A stretch of DNA of 64,000 bases, from positions 31,264 through 95,263 of the forward strand of contig SUVW01000007.1 in NCBI GenBank assembly GCA_015061815.1. Direction: 5' to 3'. The notes below the pieces were generated by a model. It had not been told where the DNA came from. It saw only the letters and a list, made by a program, of their open reading frames with translations, and made no database searches. Of this stretch, positions 24,680-34,077 are shown one piece after another (position 1 is the first letter of the stretch; each line of letters begins with the position of its first letter). The position numbers and the translations under genes are program-made. This stretch comes from Lentisphaerota bacterium. GTDB lineage: Bacteria; Verrucomicrobiota; Lentisphaeria; Victivallales; Victivallaceae.

Positions 24680-26208
24680 TTTACCGTATAAATCCAGTTT
24701 TGACCATTGAATTTTCTGGTGACCGGTCCGTCATTGAGGGCCGATTTATCCAGCAGCGAAGCGACTTCCACCGCTTTTTCCGGAACTCCGGCTGCTTGGG
24801 CAAATTTCGCAGCATTGCCGGTGAAACCGCTTTTCCCGGCAAGGGAAGTCAAAATTTTCTCCCGCAGTACGAGGGCATCTTTGGCGGCAAGTTTATAGGC
24901 CTGTACTCCGGGCTGGTGGAAGGCATTGATATGGATGAATTCAGCGTAAATCGCCACTGCACGCTCATAGAGGGCGATGATCTGTCCGAGTTCATATACC
25001 GTCAGCTGCGGGATGCGGATGGTAATGACCTGACGTCCTTTGTTGCGCAGAGCCGCGCTCAAACCTTCAAAAAATCCGTGCAGGTAGTCACCCATTGTGA
25101 TACCGTCGTTGATCTCCAACTGTTTGGCATCGTGCAGCACTTCGATAAAGGTGGCGAAGAAATCATCCCGGCCGTCATTGAGCTGCTGGATGAATGCATG
25201 AGCATCGGTGCCGCCTTTATTGCCGAAAACATTAAGTCCCTGATTGACCGTTTTGCCGTCAAGGTCAAGTTCTTTGCCGAGACTTTCCATGACCAGCTGC
25301 TGCAGATAACGCGAGAGAAGTACCAGACGGTCGCTGTATGGTACGATCACCATGTTGCGGTCGCCTTTGCCCTTACCGGCGAGATACCACATTTCTGCCA
25401 GCATCATTGCCGGATTATTCTCATTCCCTCTGGTCCAGGCATCCATATCGCATGCTCCGGCCAGAAATCCGGCGAAGTCGATCCCGGTCAACGCCGCCGG
25501 CAGATGACCGACGATCGCGGTTTCACTGGTACGTCCGCCGATGGATTCGGCCATTTCAAATATTTCCAGCCAGTTGTTCTTTTTGGCGTGCTGATAAAGA
25601 GAACTGTCCAACATCGTTACTGCGACCGCACATTTGGCGAAATCCAATCCCTGTGAGGCGTAGAATTTCTCCATAGCGATCATGTTGTTTCTGGTCTCCT
25701 GCGTGCCGCCGGATTTGGAAATGACCAGATGCAAAGTTTTTTCCGGTTCCATAACTTCCAGCAGGTCGGCAAAGCCGGAACTGTCGGTATTGTCAAGGAA
25801 GTAAATTTTCAAGCCTTTGCGTTTGCTTTTCGGCAATTCATTCCAATAAGGACCGTTTATTGCGAACTGCATCAACTGCGGCCCCAATGCGGAACCGCCG
25901 ATACCATTGACTGCAACGGCATCGAACCGGCCTTCCGCGATGATTTTTGCGGCAAAAGCTTCCACTGCCGCAAATTCTTTGCTTGCCGGGTAAGCTATCC
26001 GGTCGGTGAAGTGGGTTACTTTACGTTGTTCATCCGGATTTTTTATTTTACCGGATTCAATATCTGCGATCCCCGCACAAGCTCCGGCGCGGGCCGGAGC
26101 CAGAGCTGCGATATCATCCGCTTTGAAGTCCATTCCGGCAAAGTTGATGGAAAAGCCGCTTTTCCCGTCGGTCAAAGTGTACTCTTCACAGCGTTTCACC
26201 CAATCCAT
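24676..26208 (-). CDS. pgi: Glucose-6-phosphate isomerase
   Basis: 510 residues with two SIS domains. Recognised blocks are VAVNGIGGSALGPQLMQFAI (phosphate binding), LHLVISKSGGTQETRNNM and the C-terminal VYELGQIIALYERAVAIYAE. It interconverts glucose-6-P and fructose-6-P in glycolysis. It forms an operon with yebC upstream (18 bp gap) and rsmE downstream. Confidence 0.93.
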   Translation of the reverse strand: MDWVKRCEEYTLTDGKSGFSINFAGMDFKADDIAALAPARAGACAGIADIESGKIKNPDEQRKVTHFTDRIAYPASKEFAAVEAFAAKIIAEGRFDAVAVNGIGGSALGPQLMQFAINGPYWNELPKSKRKGLKIYFLDNTDSSGFADLLEVMEPEKTLHLVISKSGGTQETRNNMIAMEKFYASQGLDFAKCAVAVTMLDSSLYQHAKKNNWLEIFEMAESIGGRTSETAIVGHLPAALTGIDFAGFLAGACDMDAWTRGNENNPAMMLAEMWYLAGKGKGDRNMVIVPYSDRLVLLSRYLQQLVMESLGKELDLDGKTVNQGLNVFGNKGGTDAHAFIQQLNDGRDDFFATFIEVLHDAKQLEINDGITMGDYLHGFFEGLSAALRNKGRQVITIRIPQLTVYELGQIIALYERAVAIYAEFIHINAFHQPGVQAYKLAAKDALVLREKILTSLAGKSGFTGNAAKFAQAAGVPEKAVEVASLLDKSALNDGPVTRKFNGQNWIYTVK

Positions 26209-26226
26209 TTTTTTTACTCCATCAAT

Positions 26227-26979
26227 TTATTCTTCGATCTGATCCGCGATGGAATCATCAATCACATAGTTGGCAGTGACCTGCTGGACGTCATCGATCT
26301 CTTCCATACGGTCGACCAGACGGAGAACCTGACTGGCAACTTTGGGATCGGTAATGTTGACGGTCATTTCCGGTTTGCGGGTAACTTCCGCCACATCGGT
26401 GGGGATGCCTTTTTCAGTCAGGGCATTGGTGATCGGTTCAAAGAATTCCGGATCGGCCCAGATCTCGGCTTCGCCATCTTCGACGATGAGATCATCGGCA
26501 CCGGCATCGAGAACCACATCCATAAGTTTTTCCTCATCGGCCCAATCGCCGGTGATGATGAAGTGTGCCTGCCGTTTGAAAAGGCGGGCGACCGCACCGG
26601 AACCGGCCATATTTCCGTTGTTGCGTTCAAAGGCCATGCGGACTTCGCTGATGGAACGGTTGCGGTTGTCGGTCAGGCAGTCCACGATAACGGCGACGCC
26701 GCCGGCGGCATAACCTTCATAAACGATCTCCTCAAAGACCACATCACCGAGTTCACCGATACCTTTTTTAATGGCACGTTCGATATTGGCGTTGGGCATG
26801 TTGACCGCTTTGGCAGCGGCCAGTGCCGAACGCAGAGCCGGGTTGCTGTTGGGATCGGCACCGCCGTTTTTAGCAGCTACCATGATCTCTTTGCCGACGC
26901 GGGAAAACATCTTTCCTTTTGCTTTGTCAGCGGCTTCTTTTTTATGCTTGATATTCGCCCATTTACTGTGTCCGGACAT
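26227..26979 (-). CDS. YebC/PmpR family protein (TACO1-like)
   Basis: 250 residues beginning MSGHSKWANIKHKKEAADKA, the invariant family start; AGGAG lies 7 bases ahead, and the GTG two codons upstream is rejected. PNANIERAIKKG and YEGYAAGGVAVIVDCLTDNR are also diagnostic. Family members act as transcription regulators or help ribosomes translate proline stretches. Confidence 0.95.
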   Translation of the reverse strand: MSGHSKWANIKHKKEAADKAKGKMFSRVGKEIMVAAKNGGADPNSNPALRSALAAAKAVNMPNANIERAIKKGIGELGDVVFEEIVYEGYAAGGVAVIVDCLTDNRNRSISEVRMAFERNNGNMAGSGAVARLFKRQAHFIITGDWADEEKLMDVVLDAGADDLIVEDGEAEIWADPEFFEPITNALTEKGIPTDVAEVTRKPEMTVNITDPKVASQVLRLVDRMEEIDDVQQVTANYVIDDSIADQIEE

Positions 26980-27025
26980 AATCACTCTCCTGTTTTGATT
27001 ATTGTTGTAAAAGATACGTTCATAT

Positions 27026-27054
27026 AATTTAACTCCTTTAATCCATTAAATCAA
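27026..27054 (-). promoter_or_regulatory. Promoter of yebC-pgi-rsmE
   Basis: Minus-strand TTGATT and TAAATT at 17 bp; about 45 bp before yebC. Confidence 0.4.
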
Positions 27055-27076
27055 CCCCGGAACAATTTTTTTATGT

Positions 27077-27104
27077 TTGAATTTGTATATTTTGGGATTA
27101 TATT
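27077..27104 (+). promoter_or_regulatory. Promoter of galE
   Basis: TTGAAT and TATATT at 16 bp. The leader to the galE ATG would be about 135 nt. Confidence 0.5.
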
Positions 27105-27245
27105 ATGTAAAAGAGGCAAAATCCAAGTCCTGAAAATTCTTGAAATCATCGTTGTGATTTGAAAACAGAGTATTTTTATCTTGCGGATATTGATTTTGAA
27201 ATTACCTCTGAAATTTTCAATAAAACAAGGGAGCAAAAACTGATC

Positions 27246-28220
27246 ATGAAAAAAATTCTTGTTGCCGGCGGTGCCGGATATATTGGCAGTGCCTGCAGTG
27301 AATATCTGTTGGACCGGGGGTATGACGTGACTGTGCTGGATGCGCTTTTTACCGGACACCGGGATGCTGTCGATCCAAGAGCATCCTTTGTTTATGCCGA
27401 TCTGGCCGACCGGGAAAAAGTTTTTGAGATCTGCCGGGCCGGGGAGTTTGATGCGGTGATGCATTTTGCGGCGTTTTCTCTGGTCGGGGAATCCATGCAG
27501 CTGCCTTCAAAATATTTCCGGAACAATCTGTGCAGTGCGATAAATCTTGCTGATGCAGCAGTGGAAACCGGAGTGAAAGCGTTTGTTTTTTCCAGTACGG
27601 CCGCGACATTCGGCATTCCGGATGAAGTGCCGATCAGTGAGAATGCATCCCAGAAGCCGATCAATCCTTATGGCGAATCCAAATTGTGTTTTGAAAAGAT
27701 CCTTAACTGGTACAGCCGGATTCACGGTCTTAAATATGCGGCACTGCGTTATTTCAATGCTGCCGGGGCAACGGAAATTCACGGTGAAGATCACCGTCCG
27801 GAAAGCCACCTTATACCGCTGGTATTGCAGACGATCCGGGGCAAACGGGAAAAGTTGATGCTTTACGGGGATGATTATGATACTCCGGATGGCAGCTGTA
27901 TCCGGGATTACATCCATATTCTGGATCTGGCGCAGGCACATGAAAAAGCTTTATATGCTCCGGAAAGTGGACATTACAATCTGGGGACCGGCAACGGTTT
28001 GTCGGTAAAAGAGATAATTGCCGCCGCCGAGAATGTCACCGGGAAAAAGGTCAATTTTGAAGTCGCTCCCCGCCGGGCAGGCGATCCGCCGCGTCTGATC
28101 GCCTGCAGTGACCGGGCCCGCAAGATGCTTAACTGGCAGCCGCAGCATGAATCCGCTGAAAAGATCATCGAATCCGCCTGGAAGTGGCAGCAGAAATTTC
28201 CGGATGGTTATGCCCGATGA
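27246..28220 (+). CDS. galE: UDP-glucose 4-epimerase
   Basis: 324 residues from the ATG that starts MKKILVAGGAGYIGSACSEY, placing the NAD-binding GGAGYIGS at the N-terminus; an upstream in-frame extension of 29 codons has no homology. The catalytic YxxxK is in NPYGESKLCFEKIL, with FSSTAATFG before it. SCIRDYIHILDLAQAHEKAL is also typical. It supplies UDP-galactose for glycan synthesis or enters galactose breakdown. Its stop overlaps the next start (ATGA). Confidence 0.92.
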   Translation: MKKILVAGGAGYIGSACSEYLLDRGYDVTVLDALFTGHRDAVDPRASFVYADLADREKVFEICRAGEFDAVMHFAAFSLVGESMQLPSKYFRNNLCSAINLADAAVETGVKAFVFSSTAATFGIPDEVPISENASQKPINPYGESKLCFEKILNWYSRIHGLKYAALRYFNAAGATEIHGEDHRPESHLIPLVLQTIRGKREKLMLYGDDYDTPDGSCIRDYIHILDLAQAHEKALYAPESGHYNLGTGNGLSVKEIIAAAENVTGKKVNFEVAPRRAGDPPRLIACSDRARKMLNWQPQHESAEKIIESAWKWQQKFPDGYAR

Positions 28221-28765
28221 AATATTTTGAGCTGGGGCCTTTTACTGTTTTTGACGTGGAAACTACCGGGATGAGTCCGGAACGTGACCGGATCGTGCAG
28301 CTCGGTGCAGTACGGGTGGATAAAGACGGATACATCAGCCGTTTCAATGCATTTGTCAATCCCGGGCGCAAAATCCCGCCTTCACTGGTATGCATCCATC
28401 ATATTTCTGACGAGATGGTGGCCGATGCTCCGAACTTTTCCCGGGTCGGCCGGGAGTTTCTGGATTTTGCCGGAAACTCCACGCTGGTGGCTCACAATGC
28501 CCGTTTTGATCTGGCATTTCTGCAGGAGAGTTTGCGGAGAACCGGATTGCCGTTATGGGCGGGCCGGACTCTGGATACTTTGCGGCTGTTGAAAACCACG
28601 CATCCGGGACTGCCATCTTATAAATTGCAGAGTTTGCGGGCGGTGTTTCAGTTGAAATCGGATGAGTCCATGCAGGCTCACCGGGCGGATGCCGATGTGC
28701 AATGGACACTGCAAATTCTGGAAATAGCACTGAATAAAGCTCTGCAGATGTCCGCAGATCACTGA
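28217..28765 (+). CDS. DnaQ-like 3'-5' exonuclease
   Basis: 182 residues. Exo I is FDVETTGMSPERDRIVQLGA, Exo II is LVAHNARFDLAFLQ and Exo III is HRADADVQWTL, so the DEDDh set is complete. It has no polymerase domain. It may act as an epsilon-type proofreader or a general single-strand exonuclease. Start chosen at the ATG overlapping the galE stop. It converges on the family B polymerase gene (7-bp overlap). Confidence 0.88.
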   Translation: MKYFELGPFTVFDVETTGMSPERDRIVQLGAVRVDKDGYISRFNAFVNPGRKIPPSLVCIHHISDEMVADAPNFSRVGREFLDFAGNSTLVAHNARFDLAFLQESLRRTGLPLWAGRTLDTLRLLKTTHPGLPSYKLQSLRAVFQLKSDESMQAHRADADVQWTLQILEIALNKALQMSADH

Positions 28766-30732
28766 AACATTCTGGCAAGATTTTCCAGTTTTGCCAGATA
28801 ATATGCACTGTTTTCATCCCGGTTCTCTGCGGGGCAATCTTCCAGTAATTTAGAGTTGCCGACCACCGGGACCTTGGCCTTTTCACCGGTGACATAAAAT
28901 TTTATTTTATCACCGGCACGGAATTTTTTCCCGGAAGCCAGAGCCAACTCGTAGGCTGCCGAACGGCGGGTTTTCCCGTCGGCGAGTTTTTTGCGGTAAT
29001 TTTCCGGAGAGTCGCTTAAAATTTCACTTTTAGCCAGATCTTCCAAAGGTATTTTCCGGTCGATGATCGCTTTTTGCCAGAATTCAAAACTCCGCCTGAC
29101 ACCATCGGGATCATTGTGCAGTTTGGCGGTTACTGCCGCCAGAATAAATTTGCGTTGAAATGGTTCCAACGCGCGGGATTTGAGAGCTGCTCCGGTCAGG
29201 CGGATGGAATCATCCGGCATGAGCAGAGCGTAATTTTTCGCTTTATAAGAGTACATCGCCGGATATTCTGCATCAAACTCCAACTCAATTCCCGGCGGCA
29301 GAATGTTCTGCAGCGCGGCATCCAAATTGCTGTCTTTGCTCTCCGGCATCTGAAAGTAGATGCCATCGGTATCCATCTCAATGACGGCAGCTCCGTGATT
29401 TTGCAGCTCTTTCACCAGTTTGCCCAGTAATTCTCTTCCGGCGGCGGTGATTTTTTCAGCCAATGCGTAATCATTGAATGTCCCCTGGGCAAATCCCAGA
29501 TAACCGTAAAATGAGTTTATCAATATTTTAAAAGAACTTTGCAAAGCCTCCAATTGCCGTTTTTTTGCTTCTTTTTGTTCCTGCCTTGCCCGGTCTTTGG
29601 CTGACAAACGGAAATCCCGCAATTTTTCCAGAAGCGGCAGAAATATTCCGGCTTCATCCCGTGACGGAGCTTGTGCAAAGTGAAGCAGTAAAGACGGGTA
29701 AAGAGAACGGACATCGCAGTGACGGACATGATGAAACACCCCGGCAGCTTCCATGTCGGATAATGCTCCGGCATAATTTCTGGGAACTTCCGGCAGAGGT
29801 ATGGAGTGGGATCGTTGCAGATATTCTGCTATCAGCCGGGCATCCAGTGCACTGCCGGAACCGCGCAAAACGGCATCTTGAAAGCCCAGCGGCAATTCTC
29901 TGGTGCGGTAAAAATATGCCGGCAGCAGAATTTCGGATAATTTGCTGATGATTCCGGTGGCTGTGCCGTCAGTCAGGTGAAAATACTCCTTGAGTACCGG
30001 CAGAGTCAATTCCTCAATATCCCGATGGGCCGCATCGTACAATTGTACCGGAAATAATAAATCGATAACGTGTCGGCCAGCAAGGGAAAAACGCTGGTAG
30101 GAAAACTGTTTTTCTGCCGCCTGATAACGGGATTGGCGGGTGGAAAACGTGCTGCCGTCCCGGCCGCAATCCAGCGGCAGGCGGTGCTTTTTTGCCCGTT
30201 TTAGCAGCAGCGGCAGATCGGTGCGGCAGCAATTGAAGCCTTCCAGCAGATCCGGATCAAAAATTTTTATCCGGTCGGTGAAGTCGGATATTATCCCCGC
30301 TTCATCTCCGGTGAATTGTGCTGAAAAACCGCTGTTGTCAGCAACTTCTATTTTCTCTATGCTCTCTCCGTTACCTGAAATCACGGAAAACTGCATGCGC
30401 CGAAGAGCATCAAATTCCAGATCTTCAAACAAGGTGATACCGGTCATACTCAATGCCTGCTGCAGCATGTCCCGGATCATCATCGCATCCGGGATTTTTT
30501 TCAATTCCGGCAGCATTTTTTCATATTCTTCTGCCGAAAAGAAAAATACCTGCCGGGAAAAATGTCCTTCCCCGGCAAGGTTCTTTACTTCACAATTTTC
30601 CGGGACCGCCGTCCCTGACGGAAGCAGAATAAAAGGGGAAAACGGCAGTAATTTATATTCAAAAGAACTGCCCCGGTGAAACCACAGTTTCAATCCCCCC
30701 GATCCGGCTTCCGCCGCAACGATCTTTTTCAT
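28759..30732 (-). CDS. Family B DNA polymerase
   Basis: 657 residues. The polymerase motifs are clear: motif A DVRSLYPSLLL (about 340), motif B KILINSFYGYLG (about 405) and motif C EMDTDGIYF (about 455). The N-terminal half has an exonuclease-like region (LEFDALRRMQFSVISG, then EGFNCCRTDLPLLLKRAKK). It is shorter than E. coli Pol II (783), mainly at the thumb. Such enzymes act in repair or bypass. Its start shares one base with the stop of the purO-like gene, so they are co-translated. Confidence 0.85.
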   Translation of the reverse strand: MKKIVAAEAGSGGLKLWFHRGSSFEYKLLPFSPFILLPSGTAVPENCEVKNLAGEGHFSRQVFFFSAEEYEKMLPELKKIPDAMMIRDMLQQALSMTGITLFEDLEFDALRRMQFSVISGNGESIEKIEVADNSGFSAQFTGDEAGIISDFTDRIKIFDPDLLEGFNCCRTDLPLLLKRAKKHRLPLDCGRDGSTFSTRQSRYQAAEKQFSYQRFSLAGRHVIDLLFPVQLYDAAHRDIEELTLPVLKEYFHLTDGTATGIISKLSEILLPAYFYRTRELPLGFQDAVLRGSGSALDARLIAEYLQRSHSIPLPEVPRNYAGALSDMEAAGVFHHVRHCDVRSLYPSLLLHFAQAPSRDEAGIFLPLLEKLRDFRLSAKDRARQEQKEAKKRQLEALQSSFKILINSFYGYLGFAQGTFNDYALAEKITAAGRELLGKLVKELQNHGAAVIEMDTDGIYFQMPESKDSNLDAALQNILPPGIELEFDAEYPAMYSYKAKNYALLMPDDSIRLTGAALKSRALEPFQRKFILAAVTAKLHNDPDGVRRSFEFWQKAIIDRKIPLEDLAKSEILSDSPENYRKKLADGKTRRSAAYELALASGKKFRAGDKIKFYVTGEKAKVPVVGNSKLLEDCPAENRDENSAYYLAKLENLARMFQ

Positions 30733-31367
30733 CAGCAGATAACGGTAGCCAGAGCAAAACCTTCACCGTTGTCCATCGCTGCCGCGCTGGTCACCGGCTG
30801 TTCAAAATCGGCAAATACCCCGCCATTGACCACGTAATGAGCCGCACAATCCTGACAGGCAGCATCAAAATCCCGGTCGATATTGGTGTCGCAAGGAGCA
30901 TTTTTTTCGTAAGTTGAAATATACCGGGCGACACCGGGCTCGAGGGCAAATTCCCGCACCAGCAGCGCATCTTTGCGGATGATGCCGAGATAACCGATTT
31001 TGGATTCCCGGCCGGCAACTGCGACGATCCGGGGAGTATCCAGAGAATCTTTTTCATAATCCATCGCCAGCAATCCGAGGCTGATGGCATCACGCACCGG
31101 CATGCCCATTGCGATTTTCTCTGTTATCGGGTCGGTTTGAGAACCATTGGTGGCAATGGCCCACTGACCGGCAATACGCAGACAGTTGTAGCTGATATAA
31201 GGATTTTTGGCCAGATCGCTTTCCGCGCCCGGACGGGGGACGATGGCGATTTTTCCGTTGCTTTCCACCGCCTGACGGTTCGGGAAGGAACGGGATGAAA
31301 CGCGGTACATAGCGCAAACTTTTCCACTTTTGGTCATGCCGAATGCAACAATTCTGCCGATATACAT
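30732..31367 (-). CDS. IMP cyclohydrolase-like protein (PurO family)
   Basis: 211 residues starting MYIGRIVAFG behind AAGGAG. YRVSSRSFPNRQA and NPYISYNCLRI are family marks of the archaeal-type IMP cyclohydrolase (PF07826), which closes the ring of FAICAR to give IMP. Most bacteria use PurH instead. A 22-codon upstream extension in frame is rejected because the ribosome-binding site and homology begin here. It sits between aroC and polB in one run. Confidence 0.8.
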   Translation of the reverse strand: MYIGRIVAFGMTKSGKVCAMYRVSSRSFPNRQAVESNGKIAIVPRPGAESDLAKNPYISYNCLRIAGQWAIATNGSQTDPITEKIAMGMPVRDAISLGLLAMDYEKDSLDTPRIVAVAGRESKIGYLGIIRKDALLVREFALEPGVARYISTYEKNAPCDTNIDRDFDAACQDCAAHYVVNGGVFADFEQPVTSAAAMDNGEGFALATVIC

Positions 31368-31411
31368 TTTTCTTTTCTCCTTGTTTTTATGTGAATGTTG
31401 AAATTGCCTTG

Positions 31412-32476
31412 TTATTGTTGAATTTTTGCACATCTTTGCATCAACGCAAAATCTGCCAGTACGATGGCCGTCATCGCTTCAACCACCGGTATTATCCGGG
31501 GGACGATGCATGGATCATGCCGTCCGGCAATGGTGATTTGCCGGGGATTGCCGTCGACATCGACGGTGGTTTGTTCCATTGATATCGAAGGGGTGGGTTT
31601 GACCGCCAGTGTAAACAAGATTTCTGCACCGGTGGAGATCCCACCGAGAATGCCGCCGGCATGGTTGGCGGCAAATTTGTTCCCCGGCAGCATCGGATCA
31701 TTATTTTCACTGCCGAAGCTTCCGGCTGAAGCAAATCCGTCACCGAATTCAATGCCTTTGACACTGCCCAGAGAAAGCATGGCGTAAGCCAAACGGGCAT
31801 CAAGTTTATCAAATACCGGTTCCCCCCAGCCCGGCGGTACTGACGTTGCACGGCAGCAGACAATGCCGCCGACACTGTCGCCGGTGCTCCGGGCATCCGC
31901 AATCGCTTTTACCATCTTTTCTGCGGCAGCTTTATCCGGAGAACGTGCCGGATTTTTTTCGATTTCATCAATGTCAAATGTTTCGGCACGTATCCCGGCG
32001 ATCTCTTTGGCCCAGGCGCGGATCTCAATGCCAAAAGATTTCAAAAACATTTTGGCTAACGCTCCGGCAGCCACTCTGGCGCAGGTTTCACGCCCGGAAG
32101 AGCGTCCGCCGCCCCGGTGATCCCGGATGCCGTATTTGGAATAATAACCGAAATCGGCATGCCCCGGACGGAATATCCGGGCGATGTCGCTGTAATCTTT
32201 ACTGTGCTGATTGTTGTTGCGTATGAGCATCGCGATCGGGGTGCCGGTGGATAGGCCATCCATTATTCCGGAAACTATTTCCACCTGATCATTCTCCTGC
32301 CGGGTGGTGGTCAACTGCGACTGTCCCGGCCGGCGGCGGGCCATTTCTTTATCCAGCAGCTCCCGGTCGACCGTTATTCCTGCGGGCATACCGTCCACCA
32401 CGACTCCGAGAGCTTCACCGTGAGATTCCCCGAATGTGGTTATTTTGAATATATTGCCGAAACTGTTTCCGCCCAT
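31412..32476 (-). CDS. aroC: Chorismate synthase
   Basis: 354 residues. Signatures: TFGESHGEALGVVVDGMPAG, GHADFGYYSKYGIRDHRGGG, GRSSGRETCARVAAGAL and AGGILGGISTGAEI. It makes chorismate from EPSP using reduced FMN. It follows argB by 20 bp and precedes the purO-like gene in the same operon. Confidence 0.96.
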   Translation of the reverse strand: MGGNSFGNIFKITTFGESHGEALGVVVDGMPAGITVDRELLDKEMARRRPGQSQLTTTRQENDQVEIVSGIMDGLSTGTPIAMLIRNNNQHSKDYSDIARIFRPGHADFGYYSKYGIRDHRGGGRSSGRETCARVAAGALAKMFLKSFGIEIRAWAKEIAGIRAETFDIDEIEKNPARSPDKAAAEKMVKAIADARSTGDSVGGIVCCRATSVPPGWGEPVFDKLDARLAYAMLSLGSVKGIEFGDGFASAGSFGSENNDPMLPGNKFAANHAGGILGGISTGAEILFTLAVKPTPSISMEQTTVDVDGNPRQITIAGRHDPCIVPRIIPVVEAMTAIVLADFALMQRCAKIQQ

Positions 32477-32496
32477 GATATTTTACTCCGCAAATA

Positions 32497-33393
32497 TTAC
32501 ATTCTGGAATCCGGACGGACGATCTGGGTGCCGACACCATCTTCGGTGAAAATTTCCAGCAGCAGGGCGTGCGGGATGCGGCCGTTGATCATGTGGACCT
32601 TGTTTATGCCGGATTCCAGAGCTTTTACACATCCCTGCACCTTGGGCAGCATGCCGCCGGAAAGAACTCCGTTGCGGACCAACTCCGGGATATCGGTCGT
32701 TCTGATCGTGGGGATGACCGATGATTCATCATCCCGGCGGGAAAGGACCCCGGGAACATCGCTGACAAAGACCAGTTTGCGGGCGTGTAGAGCTTCGGCG
32801 ATCTTGCTGGCTGCGGTATCGGCATTGATGTTATACGTATTGCCGTCCAGACCGCTGCCAAGCGGTGTGACCACCGGGATCCTGCCTTCTGCGATTGCTT
32901 CGAGAATGGCAGAAGTATTGACGCCGACCACATCGCCGACAAATCCGATATCTTCTTCAATGCCGGAAACCGGATCTTTGCTCATGATTTTTTCTGCCCG
33001 CAAAACCTCTTTGCCGGAAATTCCGGCCATATTGCCGCCGGCAGATTTGCCGGATTCAACCAGCTGCCGGTTGACCTGATTGTGCAGAACATCATCGACC
33101 ACTTTGATAGTTTCGCCGCAGGTGTAACGCAAACCGTTGACAAATTTTACCGGGATGCCTTTTTCCTGCAGGGCCGCTGATATGGCTTTGCCGCCGCCGT
33201 GAACGACAACCGGAGTGATGCCGATAGCTTCAAGCATCACGATATCCCGCATGGCTCCGGCAACAAGTTTGGCTTCTTCCATCACACTGCCGCCGAATTT
33301 GACTACGACCAGCGAATGACGGAAACGCTGGATATACGGCAACGCTTCCACCAGGACATTGGCTTTCCCGATCAGATTTTCCATAAAACTCAT
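32497..33393 (-). CDS. argB: Acetylglutamate kinase
   Basis: 298 residues of the amino-acid-kinase fold: VVKFGGSVMEEAKLVAGAMR, PVVVHGGGKAIS, NINADTAASKIAEALHARKL and the C-terminal IPHALLLEIFTEDGVGTQI. It phosphorylates N-acetylglutamate in arginine synthesis. Start overlaps the queH stop (ATGA). Confidence 0.95.
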   Translation of the reverse strand: MSFMENLIGKANVLVEALPYIQRFRHSLVVVKFGGSVMEEAKLVAGAMRDIVMLEAIGITPVVVHGGGKAISAALQEKGIPVKFVNGLRYTCGETIKVVDDVLHNQVNRQLVESGKSAGGNMAGISGKEVLRAEKIMSKDPVSGIEEDIGFVGDVVGVNTSAILEAIAEGRIPVVTPLGSGLDGNTYNINADTAASKIAEALHARKLVFVSDVPGVLSRRDDESSVIPTIRTTDIPELVRNGVLSGGMLPKVQGCVKALESGINKVHMINGRIPHALLLEIFTEDGVGTQIVRPDSRM

Positions 33394-33950
33394 AATGATT
33401 TTTCCTTTTGTTTCAAATCCGCCTCCCGGCGGGAAAATTCACATCCGCAGTAATTCTGCCGGTACAGATCATGTTCCCGGGCGAAATTTCTGCCGATAAG
33501 GTATCCGTTTTTCTTTTTAAAGTCGATTTTTTCAAACTCTTCCCACTTTTCCCCGATCTCAAATATGGCGCGGCTGGATTTGCGCGGACTTACCGTGAGA
33601 GTGGTGGCAAACGCCATCTTTCCTGCCGCAGCCATCCGGGTGCGATCCAGATTGAAACGGAAGCATTTCAAACACCGTTTTCCGCATTCCGGTTCACTTT
33701 CAAAACCTTTCACCGCCGCCAGCCATGCCTGATGATCATAAGGATCAACGATCAGCGGCAGATGGAAGTATTCCGCCAGAAATTTAACCGGAGCAAGACG
33801 CCGGTCAAACTCCTCTTGCGAATCCAGATTGCTGTTGGAGTAAAAAAGTGTTACTTCCCGTCCCGGAGCTATCATTTCCGGACGGTTGACACATCCGCTG
33901 CCGCAAGGCGCACAACAGATATGCAGCAACAATGCGGATAATTCCGGCAT
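33390..33950 (-). CDS. queH: Epoxyqueuosine reductase QueH
   Basis: 186 residues of the DUF208 family: LLHICCAPCGSG near the start, YDHQAWLAAVKGFESEPECG then KRCLKCFRFNLDRT, and YRQNYCGCEFSRRE at the end, giving the cysteine set for the iron-sulfur site. It completes queuosine in tRNA. GGAGGGAG upstream supports the start. First gene of the run queH-argB-aroC-purO-like-polB. Confidence 0.93.
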   Translation of the reverse strand: MPELSALLLHICCAPCGSGCVNRPEMIAPGREVTLFYSNSNLDSQEEFDRRLAPVKFLAEYFHLPLIVDPYDHQAWLAAVKGFESEPECGKRCLKCFRFNLDRTRMAAAGKMAFATTLTVSPRKSSRAIFEIGEKWEEFEKIDFKKKNGYLIGRNFAREHDLYRQNYCGCEFSRREADLKQKEKSL

Positions 33951-34034
33951 CCCTACTTTTCTCCCTCCTGAAAAATTTTTCTGTCAACGTTATAACATAC
34001 TGCAAAATCACCTTTTTTACAAGAGTACAGGCAC

Positions 34035-34061
34035 AAAAAAACGGCGCAGAACGCCGTTTTT
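34035..34061 (-). terminator. Terminator of creD
   Basis: AAAAACGGCG-CAGAA-CGCCGTTTTT; works for the gene on its right read leftwards. Confidence 0.8.
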
Positions 34062-34077
34062 ATCCACTGACCGGAAT

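Noticed and set aside
25729..27027. 432-codon plus-strand frame across pgi and yebC
   Set aside because: It is the antisense of two strongly conserved genes, is rich in Phe, Gly and Asp from mirrored codons, and has no ribosome-binding site.
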